A DNA stretch of 64,000 nucleotides from Poa pratensis. Taxonomy: Eukaryota; Streptophyta; Magnoliopsida; Poales; Poaceae. The stretch covers positions 55,985,618 to 56,049,617 of the forward strand of contig CAMZMU010000063.1 in NCBI GenBank assembly GCA_947311845.1. The letters are read 5' to 3'. Below, piece after piece: positions 1-11,011 of the stretch (position 1 is its first letter; every line of letters begins with the position of its first letter). A model generated the notes under the pieces. It did not search any database and had not been told where the DNA came from. It worked only from the letters and a program-made list of their open reading frames with translations. The position numbers and the translations under genes were made by a program.

Positions 1-180
1 TTTTGACAAAACAGCCCATTTCTATTATAATATGTACACGAAATATATGCGCGTCGACGAGTAGGTTCCATTCCCGTGATCGGTTTCGAGTTTGGTCGAG
101 TCTAGCTCCTTAATTTCGGATCCAGATTCGCACGAACATTTGACAAAATTTGTCCAATTCGTCGCACTCAGCCATCCGTT

Positions 181-594
181 TGAATTTTCCTTTCACGAGT
201 AGATGTATACCACCCTTCCAAACAATTTTCGTGTTTTAACCTTCTTATTTTGACGGACATATACCCATTTCTCTCTAATCTTTAGATTCGTTGTATTTTA
301 GGCTGTGAAAAAAGACAAATTCTGACAGATTCCAAAATTTTGAATTCTGGGTATTTGGATCCAGATACATATACCAAAGCGAACCGCTGAATTTTCCTTT
401 CACGAGTAGATGTATACCACCCTTCCAAACAACTTTCGTGTTTTAACCTTCTTATTTTGACGGACATATACCCATTTCTCTCTAATCTTTAGATTCGTTG
501 TATTTTAGTCTGTGAAAAAAGACAAATTCTGACAGATTCCAAAATTTTGAATTCTGGGTATTTGGATCCAGATACATATACCAAAGCGAACCGC
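181..594. repeat. 207-bp tandem duplication
   Basis: Two nearly identical copies lie head to tail at 181-387 and 388-594. Each begins with TGAATTTTCCTTTCACGAGT and ends with GCGAACCGC. A third partial copy of the first 50 bases occurs near 711-755. No coding potential is evident. Confidence 0.9.
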
Positions 595-773
595 TTCAGC
601 ACTCTCTCAACGCGCCCCCGTCAACTCTACCTCCTTAATTTTGGATCCAAATTCGCAAAAATATTTGACACATTTCGTCAAATTCGTCGCACTCAGACAT
701 CCGCTTGAATTTTCCTTTCACGAGTAGATATATACCACCCTTCCAAATAACTTTCGTGGTGCGCGCCGCTTTC

Positions 774-1065
774 TTGCATTAAAATCCTCGCACATTCCAA
801 AAAATGTGACTTGGTCTTCCGGACGCCGCTTGCTTGCAATAAAGTCCTCGCGCTTTCTAAAAAATGTGACTCGGTCCTACGGACGCCACATACTTGCAGT
901 AAAGTCCTCACACTTTCCAAAAAAAATTACCTCGGTCCTCCGGCCGCCGTTTTCTTGCAACAAAGTCCTCACACTTTCCAAAAAAATGTGCCTCCGTCCT
1001 ACGGACTCATCTTTCTTGCAGTACAGTCCTCGCACTTTCCAAAAAATATAACTCAGTCCTCCGGA
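774..1065. repeat. 60-bp minisatellite, about five units
   Basis: Units start with CTTGCA(A/G) at about 774, 834, 894, 954 and 1015. Each carries AAGTCCTCRCACTTTCC, an A-run, and then CTCGGTCCTACGGACGCC. The spacing is 60, 60, 60 and 61 bases. Short open frames here follow the repeat and look spurious. The array directly follows the partial third copy of the 207-bp repeat. Confidence 0.88.
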
Positions 1066-2764
1066 ATAAAACATTTTTGTATAAGACTCTTTTGTTTAAA
1101 CAATTTCCCGAAAATGATTAATGTTGTAAAATCAACAACTTTAAGTCTGTCCATCAGAAAAATATGAATAATATATCAAAATGCTCAGAACGATAAATGC
1201 TTACTATTTATGACAAAATACAAACATATTTCAACATTTCAATTTGGTAAATACTTGGAGATAATCTAAACGCATTTTCTCTAATTATGAAGTTAAATTA
1301 AATAAATGCATCGTTTGCAATTAGGCTCTCGGACGGAGCCGCCACCAGCGCCGACGCGGACCGCCGTTGTTGCAAGCCTCCCCCGACGAATAGAAGGCAG
1401 CCACTTATTCCAATTGTTCCCACAAATTTCATAAAAATGTTCAAATTAGGCACTATCACAAAATGCAAAAATATTTTAAACGTGCTGCTCCAAACAAAAT
1501 GTTCGGACTTTCCAACATTCTCCCACTCAGAAGCAAGCAAACACGTTTATTCAGAAATTAAACATGCATTTCGTACCTAACGACAAAATTAATATTTCGA
1601 GCTGCCGTCTTTATTCACCTCTACACGCACGCTGAAATCAGCCAAAATTCCATAAAGTCTGCATCTTGATCAACAAAAACAGCGATATAGTGCATACTTA
1701 CATGACTTGATTTTAATTCTAAAATTCCTCTTAAAAGGCACTGCGTGCCGTCGCGCCAAATTCCACTAGTTATATTCAACCGTGGGACGCCGCTCTTCTT
1801 CAGAGAAGTTTTGAGGTCTTTGATGCGCGTGCGCCCATCCCAACGGAGCAGCATTGAATTTGGACCGGGAAGTGAGGCCGGCCACGGATCATGTCGCCGA
1901 ATTAGTACAGTGTAGACTAGTTTCAGGTGTACTGTAGTAAATTCTCCGTCTTGTTACGTCAACAAACATAACTATGCTTTCAACATTACTGGTACGTTGA
2001 CGTGCACTGCTCCGGCTCGACATTGCTGCGCTACCGGCCTATTGCGCCGTACATAAATTACGACTGCAAAGGGAGGGACGGCTGGAACAGTAGACACTCG
2101 CACGGTGCGGGAGCAGACCAGAAAACATCACACGTTTGTGCAACCACTTCTTCTGCTATTCTAGCTAACACGGTTTCTGGATACTATATATAGTGTTTTC
2201 GGCATACCGGGGATAGTTTACTGTACTTCCGAGAACAAGCTGTTCATGTTCACAAACCATATCGTGAAAAAAGATCAAAAGACAATGTAGAATGCTCCGT
2301 CAATCAACGGCGATCCGTCTGAGGAAATGCCCGAGCAATGCAATCGATGCAAACTCCCCGCTTTTAATCTTGGCGTCCTCGTTTATCCATCTTTTAACCT
2401 TTCATCTCCACATTGATGCATCCCAGCTTCAAAGCGGGACGTGGACCGGTCCAAATCCCTTGTGTATCACGGCAAAAATCTCTGATGACGAGGGCGTGGC
2501 GACAATATCTCAATGCAACTCTGCGGGGGCTGCAGGGAGAATTTACTCCTGGGGCCTCCGACCCCTGCACGGTTTCTTTCGCTTCCTTTTACCTGTGGGC
2601 ATGTCTCGCCATGCATGGGGCCGGCGACCTCTGCCACCATGTCTTCAACTCCATGCAACCACTACTGGCACCCGGCATTCATCATCCCTCTACGTACGCC
2701 CTCGTGACTTTCTTTCAATGCTACGACTAGCTCTCGAGAGGGCATTATCCGCAACTAGTTTTCG
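1066..2764. other. No recognisable gene
   Basis: This is AT-rich sequence with a GC-richer patch at about 1320-1390 and another at 2280-2740. The open frames at 2292-2861 overlap in several frames and match no family I know. I see no element ends here. Confidence 0.5.
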
Positions 2765-3057
2765 GATACCCCACTTCCGAGTGTCTAAAAATCGTGAAAA
2801 AATCATGGACATGGGTTATGTTGAACCTTCGACTCTCACAAAATTTCATCCAAAAATATGAACATATGTGGCCTGTGCAAAAAAGACAAATGAAAGTTTC
2901 AATAGTAGTGACACTATTCAAATTTTCATTTTTCTTTTTTGCATAGGTCACATATGTTCATATTTTTAGATTAAATTTTGTGGGTGTCAAAGATTCGACA
3001 TAAGCCATGTCCATGATTTTTTTCGCGATTTTTGGAAACTCGGAAGTGGGGTATCCG
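2765..3057. mobile_element. Foldback element (long inverted repeat)
   Basis: The left arm beginning CGGATACCCCACTTCCGAG is the near-perfect reverse complement of the right arm ending CTCGGAAGTGGGGTATCCG. The arms stay complementary almost to a short central loop near 2910, so most of the 293 bp would fold into one hairpin. It is probably a non-autonomous DNA transposon. I cannot assign the superfamily, because no clear target duplication is visible. Confidence 0.8.
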
Positions 3058-4062
3058 CATTTCCCCTAGCTCTAGGCCTCTAGCCGTGTACCTGCACTGT
3101 TCAGTTGCCATAGCCGTGTGCCTGCACTGCTCATTTGAGGCTCCTGCCCTTCTCCCTACAGCGGCACTGCCACAGTTCCATCGCCCTGTTCAATCACACA
3201 ATCAACGCACCACTCCGGTGTTCCATCTCATTCATCAGGCATGTACTGATAGTGATGTACCCTGTCCTGCGTTTTATATTGGGACGATTTCTTCTACTGC
3301 ACAGGAAACCTCATTTGCCGACAGTTTGGGATGGGAACCAAAAGGAAGTGCACGTACTACTACGTAGTTAGCCAACCTCTAGTACTAGCTGGCTTGGCTA
3401 GCTCCTGATTGCCGTAGTTAAGCACCGGATAAGGAGCTAGGCCGTGCTTTTGGTCGGTCCACTGATGATGCTGAGCAGCTCAGCAATGGCGCCCAGTGTA
3501 GTGTAGTGTACTACTCGTACTGCGAAAGAGTGACAGAAAGCTCGAGACTCACACTCATCCACGATCGATTAGTTGTACACGGTGGAGACAAGAAACCCAC
3601 GTGAGCCCAAGCGGCGGCGGGCGAAAAGAAGGCGACGTACCTACGGATTCCCGTTCGTTCGTTCGTAGGAATCACTTTCGTTTCATCCAGCAGCTTTCCA
3701 TCCCGTTGCCGCTTTGTTCTATAGAGTGGTACCAACCAACGGTGTCAGATTTACAGCCACATAGCGTAAGAAGCGGGATTGGAAATGCCTAATCCTACTG
3801 TTCAGATCGAGCTGTGGTAGAGCGATTCACGTGATTGCAAATAGAACTATCATAGTCCGTGCAGAATGGTGCCCCCAGTATTGTATTTGTTGACGGCAGC
3901 ATCATGCTGGCCATCAGTCAGATGGGCTAGAAAAACATGATCTAATCCACCTCCTAATTAACCGAGTATTCAACTGCGAATACTCGAGTCCAGGTAACAG
4001 TTAGGCTATGCAATTTGAAATGCTTCGCAGGACATGGAATGGAAGCCTAGTATACTTGGTAG
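3058..4062. other. No recognisable gene
   Basis: Mixed-composition spacer. The short frames at 3032-3371 and 3511-3792 overlap each other on both strands and match nothing I recognise. Confidence 0.5.
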
Positions 4063-4064
4063 TA

Positions 4065-4165
4065 CTCCTCCGTATCAAAATATAAAACTTTCTAGTTCTA
4101 AAGCATGTCTAGATACATGTGTGTACTAGATATGTAGAGAGTCTTATATTTTAATACGGAGAGAG
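4065..4165. mobile_element. Stowaway-like MITE
   Basis: A 101-bp element with ends CTCCTCCGTATCAAAATATA and its inverted equivalent (TATATTTTAATACGGAGAGAG), flanked by TA on both sides at 4063-4064 and 4166-4167. This matches the Tc1/mariner-derived Stowaway structure. Confidence 0.88.
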
Positions 4166-4805
4166 TACCTTCTACTGAAGTACTGAATTCGTACTTAGCG
4201 TTACTAAATCATAATGCCAATTCATCATGTTCTGGAACAAATGCTGACGAGCGCGATATGGATCTGTCAGGCCGGTGATGTTTAATTATGACACCCCACT
4301 CGCGAATTAGAGGCCCCATGAACCACCTAATTCGCAGCAAAACATGATTACTCTGCGGAGGCATATATGGGTCTTCTGTCATGTGGCTCAAGACCCTACC
4401 ATGATCGTGGTGTGGTGATGCGTCCTAGGGGTTAATTTTGGATCACCAATCTGCAAAAGAATAACACATGGGGCCTGTACGTACCGTACCTGTCCAACCA
4501 AAATGCCCTCTGTAAGTTTTCTGAAACAAAAATGCCCTCTGTAAGTTGGAGCAGCCACTTGGTGATATTCAGATCGCAGTAGTATATATATAGAGTACAT
4601 AACTCTGCACGTACTACTACCAAACACGAAATGTTCATGTTTTTTTTTTGGGTCTAGAACCCGTGATTATTGAAATTGACTAGACTTAATATTGCTTTTC
4701 TTTCTCATAATTATGAAACGGTAAGAAAATAAAATACAGTTCTATTTTATAGAAAGTGTAATTAATCGTTGTTGATTCATGATTAATCTATTTATTAGTC
4801 TAGAT

Positions 4806-4931
4806 ACTCCCTCCGTTCACTAATACTCTTATAATGCACTCGACCTACCATTTCAATTTTCTTGATTCAAATGTATCTAGATTTATATTGAACATATATT
4901 CACTCATTTTAATATGTGTTGTAAAAAAGTA
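4806..4931. mobile_element. Stowaway left arm, interrupted
   Basis: CTCCCTCCGTTCACTAATAC is a typical Stowaway 5' end. The matching right end is not recognisable. The element is interrupted by the palindromic MITE that starts at 4943. Confidence 0.6.
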
Positions 4932-4942
4932 GGTCCAATGCC

Positions 4943-5349
4943 AGTAGAGATTTCTTGCTCTCTCCACTGATCCCTCTAGTTACAAAAAATAAAAATAAAA
5001 TCATATTTCTAAGTTTCAAAAAATTCAGTAAAAAATCTTGCGTGTTGTCAATGATATGTCCCACAAATTTGTAAAATATCGGTTTGAAATTATTTATATT
5101 CTGTCCTATACAAAAATGACAAATATGTGAATCTAAATGTACATACTTTCAAATCTCTAACATATACACGATTTGTTATTTTTATGTAGCCCAGAATATA
5201 AAGTATTTCAAATAAAAAAATTGCACGTTTATGGGATACATCATTACCAACATGCATGAATTTTTTCATATTTTTTTAAACTTTAAAATATGATTTTTGA
5301 ATTTTTTTAACAGAGGAGCAATGGAGGTCGGGAGCAAAAAGTGTTTTCC
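4943..5349. mobile_element. Palindromic MITE, MULE-like, copy 1
   Basis: The element is flanked by an 11-bp direct repeat, GGTCCAATGCC, at 4932-4942 and 5350-5360. It is a long imperfect inverted repeat. Internal landmarks are TACACAAAAATGACAAAT-like sequence near the centre and GGGATACATC / ATATGTCCC arms. TSD length of 9-11 bp and long terminal inverted repeats suggest a Mutator-type MITE. Relatives lie at 7090-7488 and 29201-29610. Confidence 0.8.
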
Positions 5350-5896
5350 GGTCCAATGCCTTATACTCATATTTCTATAATCAATTCCGTTACTCATGGT
5401 TGACTTGACTAATTAGCCATTGTAATAACTGCACGGATTTAAAAAATCGCTTCATGGTTAGCGACTACTCTACTTTATGCATTGTTTAGCTTGGGAAATG
5501 CGAAACCACTCTATGTTTATAGCCATTCTTTTCTCTTCAATTGCAAGAAGTCAAACTTGCTGAACGCACGACCTCTGATGTTCAAAATATTTATGCGAGG
5601 TTTTCCTCAATCGTAAGTGCAAAGTCATATAATTGGATGCCCTGTATATGTAGGGATGAATGGATCTGCGTTGTGGCCAGAATGCACCATAATTCAAAAT
5701 CTCTGATGGTCCACTCGTACGATGTTTCAGGACCCCGAAACAACCTTTTATGTTCACCTTAATAAAGATGCATACTCATGGCATAATAAAGGGGTAGCAA
5801 ACCATAGTTGGTCAAATCTGGTATGAAATTAAAGTCTGTTCGTGCAGGCCACGTGCTACGCTTTGCTGCCTTGCTCTCGATACGACTTGAATATTA
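5350..5896. other. No recognisable gene
   Basis: AT-rich spacer. Two overlapping antisense frames at about 5541-5762 are unassigned and probably fortuitous. Confidence 0.45.
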
Positions 5897-6167
5897 GACT
5901 AGTCATAGTGGGGAGTAACATTAAGTGGTAACATATTTATGTTACTACCTATTGTTACTATCTTTATAGTGGGTAATAACTTATTTGTGGTGTCATGCAT
6001 GATAGCATTTATTAGGTTGTATACTCATTTTGCCTTGGGTGTGTGATGTTCCGGTAACTAGCTATGTTACTCCAACCTCCTCTCTTCTCATTAATTACTT
6101 GGCACATCATCTTTTTTGCCTACGTGGTATTGAAGTACTAGCAATATTCCTCCCACTATAACTAGTC
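5897..6167. mobile_element. Tourist-like MITE (TTA target), copy 1
   Basis: The termini GACTAGTCATAGTGGG and CCCACTATAACTAGTC are inverted repeats. The element is flanked by TTA at 5894-5896 and 6168-6170, the target duplication of PIF/Harbinger-derived Tourist elements. A second copy of the family is at 30848-31119. Confidence 0.9.
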
Positions 6168-6429
6168 TTATGCTTTCGCTGCGGATTGCCTCGCTTTAAA
6201 ATCTTTTTTTGGCTTTGCGCCCCTCTTCCCCTTCCGTATTTAGGATGTTGTAAAAGTGGTGCAAAAGTAGAATATTCCCATGCATGCACGCAGCTCACCA
6301 AACCTTGAACTGCTGTCGGGCCATGGCTGAAAATGCAAAAGAAAGGAAAATTGAATGAGGGGGGGGGGGGGGGGGGTTATATCTTGTGTGTGTGTGCATG
6401 TTTAGTGCACCGGTACTGTTTTGGATTTA

Positions 6430-7063
6430 GGGCGTGTTTGGTAACCCATATGGGCTTTCTCATCTCCTACATGCATACTCTATCTATGCTGACTAGGTAC
6501 ACGTGTGTTAATTGTTGTGTTTGGTAGCCCGTATGTGGTAAGCTGTGCTGAGTTGAGCCATGCCAGACATTTATCAAAAGCAGTCAGATCCCTAGACAGA
6601 ATAATAGAACACAATCAGGTCCATGCCACCATTGCCCACCTCCGTCCCCGTCGGAAGTCGCCGAGCTCGGTGTCGGAGAAGGAACGTCGGGAGGCGGTGG
6701 TGGTGCTCGTCTCCGGAGCTGGGCTCCTCCGTGGATGCAAGGCGGCGGCGCTAGGCTCAGGGGCGGCGCTGGGCGGGGCGACTAGGGGTTGGGCGAGAGA
6801 GAGAGAGAGACGGGGGGAAATGGGAGGGGTTTTCGGCCAGGGGTGGGCAGCGCACAACTCGGGTAGGCCCACGCGTGGGATTTTCCATATGAGCTCTACC
6901 CGGCTGAGTTGAGAAGCTCGATCTGACTTCTCTCCTCGGCAGGGCTGAGAGGCATTTCAGGGCGAGGTGGGCAGGGGCGCAGACGCACGACACAGGCTAC
7001 AAAACAGGAAAAAAAAGGGTGGGAGGAGATTTTACGAGGACAGCCGGGCTACCAAACACACCC
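6430..7063. mobile_element. PIF/Harbinger-like non-autonomous element
   Basis: The ends GGGCGTGTTTGGTAACCC and GGGCTACCAAACACACCC are inverted repeats with TTA flanks (6427-6429 and 7064-7066). An internal copy of the GTGTTTGGTAGCCC motif occurs near 6520. The GC-rich middle (6620-6880) gives overlapping frames on both strands with no recognisable domain. No transposase is visible in the 634 bp. Confidence 0.8.
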
Positions 7064-7089
7064 TTAGTGTACCGGTAGATCGACAATTC

Positions 7090-7488
7090 GAAAGTCATTT
7101 TGACTCCCGTGTTTCAGTGCTCCCTGTACATAAAAAAATCAAGAATCATATTTCTATGTTTTAGAAAAATCCGACAAAATCCTTTATGTTATCAATGTTG
7201 TATCCCACAAACATGTAATATCTTGATTTGAAATACTTTTTGTACCGAGCTACACAAAAATGAAAAAAAATCTTATATACTTTGGAGATTTAAAAGTGTG
7301 TACATTTAGATCCATAAATTTGTCATCTTTGTGTACCCCAGAACAGAGAGTATTTCAAATCAAGATTTTGCAAATTTGTGGGATACGTCGTTGACAACAT
7401 GCAATATTTTTTTTAAAAAAAATCAAACTTATAAATATGATTTTTTTAAATAGAGCGAGCACTGAAACCTGGAAGCCAGACTCTACTT
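7090..7488. mobile_element. Palindromic MITE, MULE-like, copy 2
   Basis: The inverted ends share GTTTCAGTGCTC (left) and GAGCACTGAAAC (right). Internal landmarks match the element at 4943-5349, including GTACCCCAGAA near the centre, ATTTCAAATCAAGAT and GGGATACGTCGTTGACAACATGCA. I could not define a convincing target duplication. Confidence 0.72.
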
Positions 7489-9002
7489 CAGATATAATTG
7501 CCCAAATATAGGTAGATGTGGAGCTCTACGTTTCTGGTGCATCTGTGCGTGTTCATGAGCAGTATTACGTCCTACAAAACCATTGGTTTCGTCTGTAAGC
7601 AGGCATTTGAGACTACGCAAAAAAAAAAAAGGCATGTAAGCAGTCCTCACACTCCAAAACCAGAACTTCCCTCCCATGGTCCCGTACCAAACGACAACGA
7701 CAGCACCGGACAAACATGTGGCACCGCCAACCAGGTTGCCAGGACAGCCGGCAATTAACATGTGGAGAGGCTGTCACTGCAAATAGGTCCTGCTAAAAAT
7801 GGTGCAGTGTGCACAGTATCACTGAATTGGCACCGACATATACTGAGGTATAGCACTATGATTTCTCTTGTCGATCAAATTAAAACTTCCTTAGTGGAAT
7901 TCGGCCCGTATTGTTCTTTCTTTCTTTCCATCTTGTGTGCTCACAATCACCAGTCATCATGGGTGCATGCGTCCATCCCCTGGTTTGTGATTTGGTGCCT
8001 GAAAAGGCTATCAAAGATCCTCTGAATGACTGAAAACCAAAGCAAGAATGAGAGCCGAGAGCAGTAGTTTGGGCCACGGCAGAAATGATGTGTACCACGA
8101 ACCTTCAGTCCTTCACAATCATCAGGAGAGAAGAACTGTAATCATGGGCGCATTGATCATCAGGAAGACGGTGGGTTTGGCCGTAAGAGTGTCACCAATA
8201 ACGGCCACTCTGGTTTGTTTCGGTTTGTAATCATGGGCGCATTGATCGGTGGCTGTCGAGGGGTGGCCCTGCTGTGTATTGATCCAGTGAATCATCACTC
8301 GAATAGGCTAGCAATTGGCAAATTGGGAATGTCGAAAGGTGGAAATACCTTTTGCATTGGATCCCCTAGATTACCATATTGAAGATTCTTCAACGACCAC
8401 TTTTATGAAAGATCTACGCGCATAGTGAAATTGCTGGATCTTCTTTACTCAGGAGAAAGTGAGTGGAGTATTTTTCAGGAGAGTGTGAGTAGATATTTTT
8501 GTGTTAGAGTGAGTGGATTAGTTTGAAACTCGACGGTTGAATTTAAGGACCCAACAGAATGGACCAAACGTAGCTTTAGAAGTTGCGAAAGTTCGAGCCC
8601 ATCAGTCAGTTCAGCAGAAGAATAGCAGGCCGGATAGCAACCCAGATATGGTGGAGCATCACACAGCAGTGGAAGCCTCTCCCTAAGAGGCCTACTCCGT
8701 TTTAGCGAGTCAACGCCTGTAGGTGAGCTCATATTGGGCCGGCTCTTGTAGCGGCCTTCTGTTTTTTTCGCTATGTGTTTTATTTTGGTTTCGTTTTCCT
8801 ATTCTGCTTTACTTTTCCTGCTTCGTTTTCTTTGGTCTTTTACTTTTCCAGTTTCGTTTTATTTTATCATTTATTTATTATAATATTTATATTACTATCT
8901 TTATTTTTTGTTCTTTGTTTCTGTTTCCTTTCTACTTCTAAAAAAGTAAATGTTCTTTTATTGTGTAATAGGTAAACATCTTTTGGACCTCATGAACAGT
9001 TA
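7489..9002. other. No recognisable gene
   Basis: Several short frames (7483-7761, 7762-8025, 8475-8732) have no family resemblance. A duplicated 16-base motif, AATCATGGGCGCATTG, occurs at about 8140 and 8229. The stretch 8720-8960 is T-rich low complexity, and its hydrophobic frames are an artefact of composition. Confidence 0.5.
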
Positions 9003-9776
9003 CTCCCTCTGATCCTATTTAAGTGTCGCAAGTCTATATTTATTATAAAGTAAAACCCCACTAAGTGCATTAATTATTTTTCTAACTCAACATGCAAGCT
9101 ATCCACATCATCCATCTTTCCAACCAACCAATTGTCCACCTCATCCATCTTACTAACCATTCAAGTATCCACCTCATCCCATTAACATTTATTTTAACCA
9201 CCCAATTTTTCACATCATCGTTTGACTATCTCTCCATGTAACCTATCAACATCATACGCTATTTTAGCAATTTAATAATTCACATCATCCTTTTTAAAAC
9301 CACAATTATTTTAGTTCTTATTCGATTCAACGAACAAAGCGAATTTCCGCATATTTTTTCATTATGAAAACACATGTAACTATTAAGTGCTCTTTTATTT
9401 GTAACCATTTAGCAATTTTTCAAAAACTTTACGTGGAACATGCATGGCATATCTTCAAGCAATCTATCGACATTATCGGTCTCTTCAGCCCATTAATTCA
9501 TCTTATCTACATTTTAACCAATTTATATACAACATCAAATTCAATTTGTCAAACACACAAACATTTCATGTCAAAATTTAGCCTCGCAGTTGTTGAAGCA
9601 GATAGAATCTTACATGTCCATAGACAACTTCATGTATGATACATCTTATACAATTTCATTCACAATATAATTTTCAAGAGATGCCCGCTGCAATGCGCGG
9701 GGTATACCTCTAGTTATATATACGATTTGTACATGCACAGTTAAAATTCCATGGCACATAAACGGATCGGAGGGAG
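9003..9776. mobile_element. Stowaway-like MITE carrying a nested Helitron
   Basis: CTCCCTCTGATCCTATTTAA at the left and CGGATCGGAGGGAG at the right are inverted ends bounded by TA (9001-9002 and 9777-9778). Without the Helitron at 9033-9713 the element would be about 93 bp, a normal Stowaway size. The Stowaway therefore inserted first. Confidence 0.8.
9033..9713 (+). mobile_element. Small non-autonomous Helitron
   Basis: It starts TCTATATTTATTATAAAGT and ends with hairpin CCCGCTGCAATGCGCGGGG, ten bases, then CTAG followed by T. This is the Helitron 3' signature. No Rep/helicase coding sequence is present in the 681 bp. The base before the start is G, not the usual A, so the exact 5' end is uncertain. 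The body resembles the element at 32212-32572. Confidence 0.75.
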
Positions 9777-10808
9777 TATTTTAAACCACGCGATTATTTT
9801 TCAAAAATTCTTATGAATTTTTATTGTGTAATACGTGAACATTTTTTGAACAACTAAGTAACTATTAAACCTTTAACAATTTTTATTTTTCACATGAACA
9901 CGTTTTTTGAACTATTAGAACTATAGTGTCAACTAGAATTAGGTTAATAGTTGCGTTATGGTGGAAGTACTATATTTTTACGAACTGAATATGTTTCAAC
10001 TATATTTCGATGTTTAGAAACCTGCACTTATATGATTGAATACGGGCATATAAAACAATCAAATTATATATAGGTGAAAGAAGTATATCAATTTAATTAT
10101 TTATTCATCGGCGATTACTATTAGCGATAATAATGCAAAATACACATCTTGCACACATTGTCATCGGCTCATCGCGTTAATGTTCCAACTGTAAGTTGCA
10201 AATATATTTGAACATAAAAATAGATGTAAAGAATCGTGCTAACATTCCATCTATACTCAAGTGTCTATAAGTATGCTTATGTAATCATACACTAAAACCA
10301 TCTATTAAGATATTTGTTAGACCAAATGTGTTAAATATATCTTCCATAAACATGGGTACACTATATGGTTTCTTGCCATTTATCAGAAATTAATTGATAC
10401 ATAAAACTATGCTATTAAATATAATTCAAAACTAGCATAATGAAAATGTAATTTTTCCAACTATGTAAAAAATGCAACAATTAATATTTAACAGTTTATG
10501 TGTTTAATAATGTCAAATAACAAATATAAAATAAACTTGTTAAGACAGTCGCATGCTAAAAATAAGTATACAAATTTAATATAAATATTCGCACTAGTCT
10601 GAAATGACCATATGGCCATGGGCATATAAAAGACTACTGCAATGATGTGAAGTGGGTTGCCGTGTATCAGAAGACAATAAAATGAGCACTTGCTCAAGGG
10701 AAGGTTTCACGGATGATTTTTTCATCAGGAATGTTGAGCCGCAAACCCAGTATCTCTGCATCAGTCCAAGCAAATGTCTATGCTCAGGATTCGTCATCGT
10801 GTGCTAAG
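9777..10808. other. No recognisable gene
   Basis: AT-rich spacer with no open frame of note and no element ends recognised. Confidence 0.5.
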
Positions 10809-11003
10809 CAATATTGGGGATATCGCTTATCGGGAACTTATCGGTTGATCTAAGATAAGGGGTAAATCGGCATGTTTATCGGCATATCAGCCGATTTATC
10901 GGCATATCGGCGGATTTATCGGCGGATTTATCTTATCGGTCGGACACCGAGAAGCGATAAATCGGCCGATTTATCGGAATATCGGAAGATATCTTGAACA
11001 GTG
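10809..11003. mobile_element. hAT-like MITE rich in TTATCGG motifs
   Basis: A perfect 8-bp direct repeat, GTGCTAAG, flanks the element at 10801-10808 and 11004-11011. The right end reads (reverse complement) CACTGTTCAAGATATC and the left end CAATATTGGGGATATC. TTTATCGGC and related motifs repeat at least ten times inside, in both orientations. The 8-bp duplication and CA-type ends fit the hAT superfamily. Confidence 0.85.
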
Positions 11004-11011
11004 GTGCTAAG

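Noticed and set aside
774..1065. Possible CRISPR array
   Set aside because: Units are contiguous 60-bp tandem repeats without unique spacers, in a plant nuclear context.
2292..2861. 189-aa plus-strand frame
   Set aside because: It runs into the foldback MITE at 2765, has competing frames on both strands, and no recognisable similarity.
6358..6377. Poly(G) run as a regulatory G-quadruplex
   Set aside because: A single homopolymer next to no gene. The poly(C) runs at 28.72 and 37.92 kb are likewise simple repeats with no demonstrable role.
8723..8975. Hydrophobic small proteins in a T-rich tract
   Set aside because: Phe/Leu-rich translations come from poly(T)-rich composition. There is no promoter or conserved sequence.
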